Positions 8,251 through 17,185 are shown, numbered from the stretch's first letter. The stretch: DNA of 41,369 nt from Colivivens sp963645405 (GCA_963645405.1 CAVISR010000012.1:1-41369), one strand, 5' to 3'. The notes: generated by a model not told the origin, from the sequence alone. A program made the numbers and translations.

Positions 8251-9582
8251 TTACAGTTCTCTGACGTATTTCTTGAACTGCTCGCCACGGTCTTCCATGT
8301 TCTTGAACAGGTCGAAGCTGGCGCAGCATGGACTGAGCAGGACGCAATCGCCGTCGTGTGCCATCTTGTAGCAGGCGTCAACACAGTCTTTCATGCTTGT
8401 CACGTCTACGATTGGGAGACCGAAGGAATCGAAGTTGTCGTGCAGTTTCTTGTTGTCGACTCCCAGGAATACCAATCCAACGCACTTCTCCTTGACGAGA
8501 CTGAATATCTCTGAATAGTCGTTGCCTTTGTCGATTCCACCGAGGATGAGGACTGTCGGTTGTTTCATGCTTTCGAGTGCGTACCAGCATGCATTCACGT
8601 TCGTCGCTTTCGAGTCGTTCACGAAGTCAATGCCGTGGACTCTGCAAACCTTTTCGAGGCGATGTTCCACACCAGCGAAGTTAGACAGACTTTCCTTCAG
8701 CTTTTCGCTGCTTACTCCTGCAATATTTGCGGCTATTCCTGCAGCAAGTGAGTTGTACAGGTTGTGCTTGCCAGTCAGGGCAAGTTCATCCAGCTCCATG
8801 TTGAAGGGGACGGGTTCCTCTATCACGAATTTATCGTCGTCTGCATAGGCGATGGCATCGCTTTCCTTAAGACTTGAGAATGGGTAAAGCTGCGACTTCA
8901 GGTCGTACTTCTGCATCTCGGCTTTTACGATGGGATCGTCGTTCCAGAAGATGAATGCATCGTCTTCCGTCTGATTCTGCGTGATGCGCATCTTGGCATC
9001 CACATAGTTCTGCATCTTGAAATCATAGCGGTCGAGATGGTCGGGCGTTATGTTGAGCAGGATGGCTATGTTTGCCTTGAACTTGTACATGTTGTCGAGT
9101 TGGAAACTGCTCAGTTCAATCACGTAGTAATCGAAATGTTCGGTTGCCACCTGCAGGGCAAGGCTCTTGCCTATGTTGCCAGCCAGTCCGACATTGTATC
9201 CTGCATTCTTCAGTATATGGAAGATGAGAGATGTTGTCGTTGTCTTGCCGTTGGAACCGGTGATGCAAATCATCTTGGCATCGGTGTATCTGCCGGCGAA
9301 CTCAATCTCGGATATGATTGGAATTCCCTTGGCTCTGACCTTCTTTATCATGGGCGCATTCTCCGGAATGCCTGGGCTTTTGATGATTTCATCGGCATTG
9401 AGTATAAGCTCTTCGGTGTGATGTCCGTCTTCCCATTGGATGTCGTAGTCCTCAAGTTGTTTTTTGTATTTGTCCTTGATGGAGGATGTGTCTGATACGA
9501 ATACATCGAATCCCTTCATCTTTGCAAGAACAGCTGCTCCTGCACCGCTTTCTCCAGCACCTAGAATGACTATCCTTTTCAT
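8251..9582 (-). CDS. murD: UDP-MurNAc-L-alanine--D-glutamate ligase MurD
   Basis: MurD is the cytoplasmic ligase that adds D-glutamate to UDP-MurNAc-L-Ala. The 443-residue protein starts with a dinucleotide-like fold, RIVILGAGESGAGAA. It then has KSPGIPENAP, the Mur ATP loop GSNGKTTT (109-116) and, in the C-terminal domain, FVNDSKATNVNA and VLLSPCCASFDLF, both characteristic of MurD. The start codon lies 22 bases after the mraY stop, inside a 23-base duplication of the mraY 3' end, so its leader is made of duplicated mraY sequence. Confidence 0.97.
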   Translation of the reverse strand: MKRIVILGAGESGAGAAVLAKMKGFDVFVSDTSSIKDKYKKQLEDYDIQWEDGHHTEELILNADEIIKSPGIPENAPMIKKVRAKGIPIISEIEFAGRYTDAKMICITGSNGKTTTTSLIFHILKNAGYNVGLAGNIGKSLALQVATEHFDYYVIELSSFQLDNMYKFKANIAILLNITPDHLDRYDFKMQNYVDAKMRITQNQTEDDAFIFWNDDPIVKAEMQKYDLKSQLYPFSSLKESDAIAYADDDKFVIEEPVPFNMELDELALTGKHNLYNSLAAGIAANIAGVSSEKLKESLSNFAGVEHRLEKVCRVHGIDFVNDSKATNVNACWYALESMKQPTVLILGGIDKGNDYSEIFSLVKEKCVGLVFLGVDNKKLHDNFDSFGLPIVDVTSMKDCVDACYKMAHDGDCVLLSPCCASFDLFKNMEDRGEQFKKYVREL

Positions 9583-9626
9583 TATCTTATCTTTAATGTG
9601 GTTATTATCTTATCTTTAATGTGATT
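9581..9626. repeat. 23-base tandem duplication of the mraY 3' end
   Basis: Positions 9581-9600 and 9604-9623 are identical over 20 bases, with a period of 23 (22 of 23 bases match, counting the spacers). On the minus strand, the unit at 9604-9623 covers the last codons and stop of mraY. The second unit runs into the ATG of murD. Confidence 0.9.
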
Positions 9627-10876
9627 ATTGTTATTGCTGCCAATAGTATTGTTATAATCCAGAAACGGATTGTTATCATGTTCTCATGCAGAACCGTTGT
9701 CGGTCGCTTGATGATGTATTTGCAGTCGGGTAGTAACTGGCTCTGCAACACACGGAAATGGTCGTGGATTGGTGCGCGCTTGAAGATTCTTTGTTTCACA
9801 CCCTTCTTGTTCCCCAGTTTTGCGTACCACACCTGAAGTATTACAGAAATGCTCTCTACGAGATAGATGCCACAGAGGATGGGGACAAGCAATTCCTTGT
9901 GTATGATGACAGCTGTTACTGCTATGACTCCTCCTATGGCAAGGCTGCCTGTGTCTCCCATGAACACTTTGGCTGGATAACTGTTGTACCACAGAAAACC
10001 TATCAAAGCACCGACGAAGGCACAGAGGAATACTACGATTTCTTCGGACCCGGGAATGTACATCACGTTCAGATAACTTGCAAAGTGTATGTGGCCCGAT
10101 ACATAAGCCAGTATGCCCAATGCAGTACCGATAATCGCTGAGTTGCCGGCGCACATTCCGTCCATTCCATCGTTGAGGTTTGCTCCGTTGGAAACGGCAG
10201 TTATGACGAAGGTCGTGACCAATATGAAGAGAATCCATCCGCATGCTCTCTTGGTCTTTCCGTCTTTGATCCAGCTGAATGCCTCATAGTAATCCAGGTT
10301 GTTGTTCTTCACGAAAGGAACGGTGGTTACAGTGGATTTCCTTGCTTCGCTCTTGTGGTAGACTATCCCTGACGATACACCTTGCTCAATCTTTACGTTC
10401 TCTCTCACTACTGCTTGTGGCGACAACCACAGGGCGATGCCAACGATTGTGCCGAGAGTGAGCTGTCCCAACAGTTTCACTTGCGGTTTCATTCCGTCTT
10501 TGTTGCCTTTGAGCTTGATGTAGTCATCGATGAAACCGAGGAATCCGAACCACAGGACTGTGATGAGAAGCAGGTTGATGTATATGTTGTCGAGTTTGCC
10601 CAGTAATAGGGTAGGTATCACGATTGCGCCTACGATTACAATGCCGCCCATTGATGGAGTGCCTTTCTTCTGTACTCCGTATGGGTCGGTCTCTGCATCG
10701 CGGGCATTTTCGATGTAACGCTTGCGCTTCATGTATGTGATGAACCCTTTGCCGGCTGCCATTGAGATAATCAATGAGAGCATGAGTGCCAACAGAGAAC
10801 GGAACGATATGTAGGTCCACATCCCTGAGCCGGGAAAGTTGATGTTGTCGAGAAAGTGTGACAAGTGATAGAGCAT
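9605..10876 (-). CDS. mraY: Phospho-MurNAc-pentapeptide translocase MraY
   Basis: MraY is the integral membrane enzyme that transfers phospho-MurNAc-pentapeptide from UDP to undecaprenyl phosphate, making lipid I. The 423-residue protein has about ten membrane segments. It shows the conserved Asp pair in GFIDDYIKLKG (D117, D118), NLNDGMDG (234-241) and FMGDTGSLAIGG (from 305). The family HHH loop appears as APIHDHF (about 368-374), with Asp in place of the middle His. An insertion at about 152-208 makes it longer than E. coli MraY (360 residues). It follows murE after a 141-base gap. Confidence 0.97.
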   Translation of the reverse strand: MLYHLSHFLDNINFPGSGMWTYISFRSLLALMLSLIISMAAGKGFITYMKRKRYIENARDAETDPYGVQKKGTPSMGGIVIVGAIVIPTLLLGKLDNIYINLLLITVLWFGFLGFIDDYIKLKGNKDGMKPQVKLLGQLTLGTIVGIALWLSPQAVVRENVKIEQGVSSGIVYHKSEARKSTVTTVPFVKNNNLDYYEAFSWIKDGKTKRACGWILFILVTTFVITAVSNGANLNDGMDGMCAGNSAIIGTALGILAYVSGHIHFASYLNVMYIPGSEEIVVFLCAFVGALIGFLWYNSYPAKVFMGDTGSLAIGGVIAVTAVIIHKELLVPILCGIYLVESISVILQVWYAKLGNKKGVKQRIFKRAPIHDHFRVLQSQLLPDCKYIIKRPTTVLHENMITIRFWIITILLAAITIITLKIR

Positions 10877-11017
10877 AAGCTGTAACGAGTTGTTTGCTTG
10901 TTGATACTGTTTATATTGTTGCTGCTATGTATGTTGTGGCAGTTGCTGTCGCTGTTTATGTCATTGCAGCTTTCATTGTCGGCTGCCACCTATTATATAT
11001 ATTATAGTTGTTGCTTG
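10877..11017 (-). other. murE-mraY intergenic, low-complexity A/C-rich leader
   Basis: This 141-base gap is longer than most in the cluster. Read on the minus strand it is poor in G and rich in AAC, ACA and GCA triplets, with few stable hairpins. Unstructured A-rich leaders are common before Bacteroidetes genes, which rely little on Shine-Dalgarno pairing. I see no clear promoter or terminator. Confidence 0.4.
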
Positions 11018-12472
11018 TTAGAGCTGTCGGAAGATTTTCCTTACTTCTTCCTTGTCGTCGAAGTGATGCTTGACGCCTTTGATTTCCTGATAGTCCTCGT
11101 GTCCTTTTCCTGCAACCAGAATCACATCTCCTTTCTGTGCCATCATGCATGCAACCTTGATTGCTTCACGGCGGTCGACGATGGAAACGACTTTGCTCAT
11201 CTGTTCTTCCTTGAGTCCTGCCAGCATATCGTTGATAATGTCTTGAGGTTCTTCGAACCGTGGATTGTCGCTGGTTATGATGACCTTGTCGCTTTGCTTT
11301 ACTGCTTCCTGTGCCATCAGCGGACGTTTGCCTTTGTCGCGGTTGCCTCCTGCTCCGCAAACTGTAATCACTTTGCCTTTGCCTTCGAGCACTCCGTGGA
11401 TTGCATTGAGCACATTCTCCAATGCATCGGGAGTGTGGGCATAGTCGACAATCACGGTGAATCCGGCAGGAGAGTTGAGGGCTTCCAACCGTCCGCTTAC
11501 CGGTTTCATTGCGCTCATGGCTACAAGCACTTCCTGCGGTTCTTTGCCCAACATCACTGCTGTTCCATAGACTGCCAGCAGGTTGGACACATTGAACTTA
11601 CCGACGAAGTTCACTCCCACTTCCTTGCCGTTGATGTCAAGATACATTCCTGCGAAATGACACTCGATTATCTTGGCCTTGAAGTTTGACGGTTGGAGGA
11701 TTGAGTATGTCTTCACGGTGGCTTTGGTGTTCTGCACCATTACCATCCCATGCTTGTCGTCGAGGTTGGTTATTGCAAACGCTTCTGACGGCAGATTGTC
11801 GAAGAACAGTTTCTTGGCTTTGATATAGTTGTCGAAGGTCTTGTGGTAGTCAAGATGGTCGCGCGTGATGTTCGTGAATATTCCACCGACGAACTTCAGC
11901 CCTCCTATTCTGTTCTGTACGATGGAATGGGAGCTTACTTCCATGAATGCATATTCGCATCCGGCATCAACCATTTGGGAAAGCAACTTGTTGAGGGTGA
12001 TTGGGTCGGGGGTAGTGTGCTCTGTAGGGATTGCCTCTCCATCGATGTAGTTCACGACGGTTGAGAGCAGTCCGACCTTATGTCCCATGTAGCGGAACAT
12101 GTTGTAGAGAGTGGTTGCAATGGTTGTCTTGCCGTTTGTGCCCGTTACTCCAACGAGTTTGAGTTTCTCGGACGGATGTCCGTAGAATGCAGTTGCAACA
12201 TTGCCCACGATATGTTCTGTGTCTGTCACCTGGATGTAGGTGACATTGCTGTCGAGTTCTTCCGGCAGGTCTTCGCACAGGATGGCAGAAGCGCCTAGCT
12301 CGATGGCTTTGCTTATATACTTGTGTCCATCAGTCTGTGTTCCTTTGACTGCAATGAACATATAGTCTTTGCTTATCTGACGAGAGTCGATGTCGACACC
12401 TTTTATATCTTTAGAGGTTTCTCCTCTTGTCTCAACGACGTTGATTCCTTTTAATAGTTCGTCAATCTTCAT
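11018..12472 (-). CDS. murE: UDP-MurNAc-tripeptide synthetase MurE (meso-DAP type)
   Basis: MurE is the cytoplasmic ligase that adds the third stem-peptide residue to UDP-MurNAc-L-Ala-D-Glu. The 484-residue protein has the N-terminal VDSRQ-like motif (DIDSRQIS, about 27-34), the ATP loop GTNGKTT (111-117), VDYAHTPDALENVL, and DNPR at 402-405. In this family DNPR marks enzymes that add meso-diaminopimelate, whereas lysine-adding enzymes carry a different motif. The upstream gap to ftsI contains the N run, but the reading frame itself is intact. Confidence 0.97.
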   Translation of the reverse strand: MKIDELLKGINVVETRGETSKDIKGVDIDSRQISKDYMFIAVKGTQTDGHKYISKAIELGASAILCEDLPEELDSNVTYIQVTDTEHIVGNVATAFYGHPSEKLKLVGVTGTNGKTTIATTLYNMFRYMGHKVGLLSTVVNYIDGEAIPTEHTTPDPITLNKLLSQMVDAGCEYAFMEVSSHSIVQNRIGGLKFVGGIFTNITRDHLDYHKTFDNYIKAKKLFFDNLPSEAFAITNLDDKHGMVMVQNTKATVKTYSILQPSNFKAKIIECHFAGMYLDINGKEVGVNFVGKFNVSNLLAVYGTAVMLGKEPQEVLVAMSAMKPVSGRLEALNSPAGFTVIVDYAHTPDALENVLNAIHGVLEGKGKVITVCGAGGNRDKGKRPLMAQEAVKQSDKVIITSDNPRFEEPQDIINDMLAGLKEEQMSKVVSIVDRREAIKVACMMAQKGDVILVAGKGHEDYQEIKGVKHHFDDKEEVRKIFRQL

Positions 12473-12532
12473 ATCTTGTTCTTTTTTATTCTTTGTAATC
12501 AGTCCTTTGTTTCATGTTTCATCTTCAACCGT

Positions 12533-12655
12533 NNNNNNNNNNNNNNNNNNNNNNNNNNNNNNNNNNNNNNNNNNNNNNNNNNNNNNNNNNNNNNNNNNNN
12601 NNNNNNNNNNNNNNNNNNNNNNNNNNNNNNNNNNNNNNNNNNNNNNNNNNNNNNN
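12533..12655. other. Assembly gap (run of N)
   Basis: A run of 123 N lies between the start of murE and the end of ftsI. It falls in the intergenic region, so no reading frame is visibly interrupted. Its true length and content are unknown, and a small gene, promoter or repeat could be hidden here. Confidence 0.99.
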
Positions 12656-12669
12656 GTCCTTTTACTGCT

Positions 12670-14889
12670 TTATTCCATGCCTAGCTCGATTGTAACCACT
12701 TTGTGGGGCACAACTTCGCTGCCTGCCACAACGCTTTGCCGTTTCACTACGCCCACGCCTTTGGCTTTCGCCTTCATTCCTCTGCGCTCGATTTCGTAGA
12801 CTGCATCGCGAAGTCCCATGCCCACAACGTTTGGCACTTGCTTGAGGTTGTTGCTTCTGATGGACAGCTGCACTTGCCTTTCGTCTGTTATTGCCTCTCC
12901 GATTTCATCGTTTGTGATGGCTGGAGCCTTGAACGGAATCTTGAGCGCTGAAAGTATTGCTTTCGTGGCATTCAGATTTCCGCTCCTTACTTGTGGTACG
13001 TGGACTGCGAGTGAGTCCTCGTATTTCGTCAGGTCTGTGGTCACGGCGCTGGCATAGATGCTTTCTGCAATCTTCTTGAAGACAGGTCCGGCTTGTCCTC
13101 CTCCTGATGCAAGACCATGGGCGAGTCGTATTGCCACGATGCAGGTGTATTGCGGGTCTTCGGCAGGGAAGTAACCGCAGAAGCTCACGAGGTGGCCTCC
13201 GCCTTTGTATCCGCCTTTGCCTCCGATTTGGGCTGTACCGGTCTTGCCTGCCACCTGGAAGTATTTGCTTCCTGCCTTCTTGCCGACTCCTTCCTTGACA
13301 ACCCTTACCAGGATGTCCTGTATCTGCGCAATGGCTTCAGGCTTTGCAATCTGATCCTTTATCACTTCCACCGGACATTCCTCTGTCACATTTCCGTCTT
13401 GCTGGATGGCTTTCACGAATCTTGGCCGTACCATCTTGCCATTGTTGGCAATCGCATTGTAGAATGTGACGGTGGAAATGGGCGGAATCTGTGTCTCGTA
13501 GCCGATTGACATCCATGCCAGTGCTGTGTTCGACCAGTTGCTTCTGTCGGGTTTGGGCATTCGGATGACTGGGTCGGCTGAACCTACGAACTTGAGACCC
13601 AGCGGTGCACCTATGCCTATGCGGCGGAGTCCTTCCACGAATTTCTCGGGATTGTTGTGGTAACGGGCATCGATGAGTCGGCTCACACCGATGTTTGAAG
13701 AATACATCAGGGTGTGGGCAACGTCCATGTCGCCGTATCCTCCTCGGTTCCAGTTGTGGTCTCTCATTCGTGCTCCGTACATGTTGAAGACACCTCCGTT
13801 GCCGTCGACATGGTCGTCAAGGGTGAGCGTGCCGTCGTCGAGACCTACGAGTATTGATGCGGTCTTGAAGGTGGAGCCCGGTTCCATCAATGCTGCAAGG
13901 GCAAAGTTGCGTGCTTCGTAGTATTGTCCGTCGTCGTAGAGGGAGAGGTTGACGATTCCCTTCACGTCGCCGGTCTTTGTTTCCATGAGCACTACCACTC
14001 CCATGTCGGCAAGTCCTCCGGTTTCCTTGATTACATCGAACTCATGGCGAAGGGCGCTTTCGCAGATGTCCTGCATGGTCACGTCGATGGATGTCACGAT
14101 GTCGTAGCCGTTTTGTGGCTTGACGTCTATCAGGTCTACGTATTTGTTCAGAATCTTTCTTCTGTGCTTTATTCCCGGAACTCCCTTGAGAATGGAGTCG
14201 TATGCCAGTTCGAGTCCGGACCGGGCAGAGTCCTTTGCACCGAACATATCGCCGAGTGTGCGTCGGGCAAGCGAACCGAATGGTTTCTTGCGGTTGTTTC
14301 TCTGCTCAATCGTCAGTCCGACGAAATACTTGGATTTCTCGTAGTCTCTGAAGAAGGGCAGAGCCATCAGTTCCTTGTACTGTATGTAGTTGAGGGTCGT
14401 GCTCTTGCATATCTCGAAGTATCGGCTTTGGTTCTTCCAGCCTTCGGTGATGCGTCGTCTGTATTCTTCGGCTGTCATCTTTGGCGATATCCGGCTCAAG
14501 CCGTTGCAGATGGAGTCCAGTCTTGCATTGTATTTCTCGCCTATCCCCTGGAACAGCGAATCCTTTGCCATGTAGACTATGGAGTCTGCTTTCGTGAATG
14601 AATTGTATTTGATGGCTTCGCTGGAAAGGCCTGACTTGAAGTCGATGTACACTTTGTAGTCGGGCAGGCTGCTTGCCATCAACTGTCCGTCGGACGACAG
14701 TATGTTGCCTCTCATCGGCTTTACTTCCAGACTGTCTTTCTCGAACTCCTTCTTCCTTATGGTCTCCCACTTCTGTTTGTCGAATACCATGGTCTTGAGC
14801 ATGAATCCAACGATTCCAAAACCAAAGACAAACGCAATGATTATGACAATTACGGACTGTTCTGATATGTATTTCTTGTCGAACTTCAT
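12670..14889 (-). CDS. ftsI: Septal class B penicillin-binding protein FtsI (PBP3) with PASTA domain
   Basis: FtsI is the divisome transpeptidase that crosslinks septal peptidoglycan and is a beta-lactam target. The 739-residue protein has a short cytoplasmic N terminus, one membrane anchor (about 12-32), a dimerisation domain and a transpeptidase domain. The active-site motifs are SxxK (S339-K342 in GSTFKTAS), SSN (397-399) and KTG (549-551 in AGKTGTAQ). A single C-terminal PASTA domain follows (about 685-737, starting VPNVVGMGLRDAV). It is preceded by the FtsL-like gene with a 24-base gap. Confidence 0.97.
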   Translation of the reverse strand: MKFDKKYISEQSVIVIIIAFVFGFGIVGFMLKTMVFDKQKWETIRKKEFEKDSLEVKPMRGNILSSDGQLMASSLPDYKVYIDFKSGLSSEAIKYNSFTKADSIVYMAKDSLFQGIGEKYNARLDSICNGLSRISPKMTAEEYRRRITEGWKNQSRYFEICKSTTLNYIQYKELMALPFFRDYEKSKYFVGLTIEQRNNRKKPFGSLARRTLGDMFGAKDSARSGLELAYDSILKGVPGIKHRRKILNKYVDLIDVKPQNGYDIVTSIDVTMQDICESALRHEFDVIKETGGLADMGVVVLMETKTGDVKGIVNLSLYDDGQYYEARNFALAALMEPGSTFKTASILVGLDDGTLTLDDHVDGNGGVFNMYGARMRDHNWNRGGYGDMDVAHTLMYSSNIGVSRLIDARYHNNPEKFVEGLRRIGIGAPLGLKFVGSADPVIRMPKPDRSNWSNTALAWMSIGYETQIPPISTVTFYNAIANNGKMVRPRFVKAIQQDGNVTEECPVEVIKDQIAKPEAIAQIQDILVRVVKEGVGKKAGSKYFQVAGKTGTAQIGGKGGYKGGGHLVSFCGYFPAEDPQYTCIVAIRLAHGLASGGGQAGPVFKKIAESIYASAVTTDLTKYEDSLAVHVPQVRSGNLNATKAILSALKIPFKAPAITNDEIGEAITDERQVQLSIRSNNLKQVPNVVGMGLRDAVYEIERRGMKAKAKGVGVVKRQSVVAGSEVVPHKVVTIELGME

Positions 14890-14913
14890 TCTTCCTTGTT
14901 CTGTTGTTTGGTT

Positions 14914-15387
14914 TTAGTCTCTCTTTCTCTTGATTTCGAAGGGTGGAGTCGTGGTGTTGAGGAGCAGCGAGTCGCCGTTTGCTTTCAGCTGCTTCACGAT
15001 TTCCGACTGTCGGCTTGCGTTGAGCAGTTCACTTTCTATGGTCAGCACCTTGTAGCGCTCTTCCTGCAGCTGTATTTTCAGACTGTCGATGAGCAGGGCT
15101 TCCTTCTGGCTGGCATAGCGGTTGCCGGTGTAGATGAGTGCGAGGACAACGATGAACATGAAGAAAAGCACCTGGTGCTGCATGAAGTGGCTCTGAAGAA
15201 TGTCGCCTCCGATGATGGACCTGAGGCTGATTTCTCCCAGTCCGTCTTCGTCTTCGTCTTCGTCAGTGAACTTCTTGATGGCCTTGATGGCTTCTTCCTG
15301 CTCCACGATTTCCTGCTCTTCGGCTTTCTCTTCCTTGAGCTCTTCGTCGTGTGACGGGTTCATATTGTTTTTGTCCTCTTCTTTCAT
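14914..15387 (-). CDS. ftsL: FtsL-like division protein
   Basis: This is a 157-residue bitopic protein. It has an acidic cytoplasmic N-terminal half with repeated E, D and K (about 1-65), one membrane segment around VLFFMFIVVLALIYTGNRYA (about 88-107), and a short external region with heptad-like spacing suited to a coiled coil. That layout and the slot between rsmH and ftsI match FtsL, which with FtsB and FtsQ activates FtsWI. No FtsB gene is seen here. Sequence similarity across FtsL proteins is low, so the call rests mainly on topology and position. Confidence 0.82.
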   Translation of the reverse strand: MKEEDKNNMNPSHDEELKEEKAEEQEIVEQEEAIKAIKKFTDEDEDEDGLGEISLRSIIGGDILQSHFMQHQVLFFMFIVVLALIYTGNRYASQKEALLIDSLKIQLQEERYKVLTIESELLNASRQSEIVKQLKANGDSLLLNTTTPPFEIKRKRD

Positions 15388-15406
15388 TTCGTTCTTTTGT
15401 GTGACC

Positions 15407-16327
15407 TTAGATTTTCTCTGCTATCCTTAGTTTTGCACTTCTTGAGCGCGGGTTGTTTTCCTGCTCTTCGGCATCGGGGATGATGGGTTTCCTTGTGACG
15501 AGCCGGAACGGTGTGTGGCTTTGTCCGTAGAAGTCTTTCTCCTCGAGCCCTTCTGTGTTTCCGGTTTTCATGAGGTTCTTCACCATGCGGTCCTCCAGTG
15601 AGTGGTAGGTGATGACCACCAGCCGTCCGCCCGGCTTGAGCAGTTCTGTTGCTGCATTGAGCATTTCCTTGAGCGCGTCCATCTCGTGGTTTACCTCGAT
15701 TCTCAGTGCCTGGAACACTTTCGCCATGTCTTTCTTCTCTCTGTCCTTGCCGAGAAACCGCTGCACGGTGTTCATCAGGTCGTTTGTGGTGAGAATCGGC
15801 TTGTCGTTCCTTGTCTTGACTATGGCTGAGGCTATCTGGCGGCTGTTCTTTATCTCTCCGTAGAGGTAGAGGATGGTTGCCAGGTCCTGCTCGCTGTAGT
15901 TGTTGACGATGTCGGCAGCTGTTGTGCCGGCTTTCTGGTTCATGCGCATGTCGAGCGGACTGTCGAACCGGAAGGAGAAGCCTCGCTCCTTGTCGTCGAA
16001 GTGATGGGACGATACGCCCAGGTCTGCCAGCAGTCCGTCGACTCCGTCGGTTTCTCCGTAGAATTTCATGAAGTTCTTCAGATAACGGAAGTTGCTGCGC
16101 ACGAAGGTGAAGTGTCCGTCGTTCTCGATGATGTTCTTCTCGGCGTCTGCATCTTGGTCGAAGCTGTAGAGCCGGGCATTGCCCTGAAGCCTGCTCAGGA
16201 TTTCTCTGCTGTGTCCTCCTCCACCGAATGTGACATCGACATAAACTCCGTTTTCCCGGATGTTCATGCCGTCGATGCTTGGTTTGAGCAGAACTGGTAC
16301 GTGGTATGTTCCTGTTTCTGGTGTCAT
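15407..16327 (-). CDS. rsmH: 16S rRNA (cytosine(1402)-N4)-methyltransferase RsmH
   Basis: RsmH (formerly MraW) methylates N4 of C1402 in the decoding centre of 16S rRNA, using S-adenosylmethionine. The 306-residue protein has the SAM-binding motif VDVTFGGGGHSREIL (G35-S40), DGLLADLGVSSHHFDD, the FSFRFDSPLDMRM segment, and VITYHSLEDRMVKN near the C terminus, all hallmarks of the family. It lies 103 bases after mraZ and 19 bases before ftsL, as in most dcw clusters. Confidence 0.98.
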   Translation of the reverse strand: MTPETGTYHVPVLLKPSIDGMNIRENGVYVDVTFGGGGHSREILSRLQGNARLYSFDQDADAEKNIIENDGHFTFVRSNFRYLKNFMKFYGETDGVDGLLADLGVSSHHFDDKERGFSFRFDSPLDMRMNQKAGTTAADIVNNYSEQDLATILYLYGEIKNSRQIASAIVKTRNDKPILTTNDLMNTVQRFLGKDREKKDMAKVFQALRIEVNHEMDALKEMLNAATELLKPGGRLVVITYHSLEDRMVKNLMKTGNTEGLEEKDFYGQSHTPFRLVTRKPIIPDAEEQENNPRSRSAKLRIAEKI

Positions 16328-16430
16328 AGTCGGTGGATGGTTTATTGTTGTTTCTGTTTTGGAATATAATGTACGCGCGCGAGATGCAATTTATTGAAAA
16401 TGAAAACTTGTGGGGTGTTGTGGCTTGTGC

Positions 16431-16904
16431 CTAGACGAGTCCCGAGGGCAAGTCGGAGGGCAATTCTGCCATGATGTTTTGCAATTCCTCCCCCAAGCAA
16501 GAGTCCTGCTTGAGGACTTCCTCGCATCTTTGCCTGTCCCAGACTTCGATATGGTCGTCTACAGCCAGGAACCTCACATCCTGCGTTATGCCTGCGTATT
16601 GAAGCTTGTATTTGTTTATCAAAAAGCGTCCGTTGCTGTCGAGCTCGATTATCTCAGCGTCGGCAAGGAACTGTCGGAGGATTTGCTGATGCTGTCCGTT
16701 CCATCGGTTGAGCTTTTGCCTCAGCATGTCCAAAAGGCTGTTCCAAAGGCTCTCGGGATAGAGCACAAGGCATTTCTGGAAGAGGTCTATCCGCAAGACG
16801 AACCTTTTCTCGTTCTCTGCTTCAAGAATCTTCCTGTAAGGTGCCGGGAGGAATACTCTTCCCTTGGCATCTGCTTTGGCTATGTAGTCTCCAATGAACC
16901 GCAT
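16431..16904 (-). CDS. mraZ: Transcriptional regulator MraZ
   Basis: MraZ is the DNA-binding regulator at the head of dcw clusters. In E. coli and Mycoplasma-type systems it binds short direct repeats in its own promoter. The 157-residue protein contains two SpoVT/AbrB-like halves, each with a DxxGR motif (DAKGRVFLPAPYR near residue 14 and DSNGRFLINKY near residue 98). I chose the ATG at 16904 because it gives the family start MRFIGDYIAKADAKGR and has AAGAAGGA just upstream. A start at 17033 would add 43 residues unlike the family and would cover the promoter. Confidence 0.95.
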   Translation of the reverse strand: MRFIGDYIAKADAKGRVFLPAPYRKILEAENEKRFVLRIDLFQKCLVLYPESLWNSLLDMLRQKLNRWNGQHQQILRQFLADAEIIELDSNGRFLINKYKLQYAGITQDVRFLAVDDHIEVWDRQRCEEVLKQDSCLGEELQNIMAELPSDLPSGLV

Positions 16905-16930
16905 CAATCCTTCTTTTTCTAATCTGACTG

Positions 16931-16962
16931 CAAATGTAAGGATTTTTCTCCACATTCCACCA
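16931..16962 (-). promoter_or_regulatory. mraZ (dcw cluster) promoter
   Basis: On the minus strand, TACATTTG (16938-16931) matches the Bacteroidetes -7 consensus TAnnTTTG. Its distance to the mraZ ATG implies a leader of about 20 bases. A good TTTG -33 box is not present at 19-21 bases; that position is occupied by the GTGG repeats. Confidence 0.7.
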
Positions 16963-16974
16963 CATTCCGCCACG
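16948..16974 (-). promoter_or_regulatory. Putative MraZ operator, three GTGG repeats with 10-base period
   Basis: Read on the minus strand, the units GTGGCGGAAT, GTGGTGGAAT and GTGGAG follow each other with an exact 10-base period. Known MraZ sites in E. coli are TGGGN repeats separated by 5 bases, which also gives a period of 10. The block overlies the expected -33 region of the mraZ promoter, so binding should block transcription and give autorepression. Confidence 0.75.
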
Positions 16975-17185
16975 ATTATTTCAAAACTTTTTTCATCTTT
17001 TCTTTCGTTCTTCTCTTTATTGTTGATTGTCAAATGGTTGACGAGTGGTGATTTGGTGGGGCGTTTTGCGGAAATGAATGTCGAGTTTGCACCGATGGCT
17101 TTTGCTGAAGCCTCGGATGGCTCGGCTGTATTGCTTGTGAAATTGGGCGGCTAGCAGAGGCTGGAGTTGGGCAGGACTCAGGCTG

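Noticed and set aside
16905..17033. Upstream start for mraZ adding 43 residues
   Set aside because: The added residues do not resemble MraZ and would translate through the GTGG operator and the -7 box. The ATG at 16904 gives the family start.
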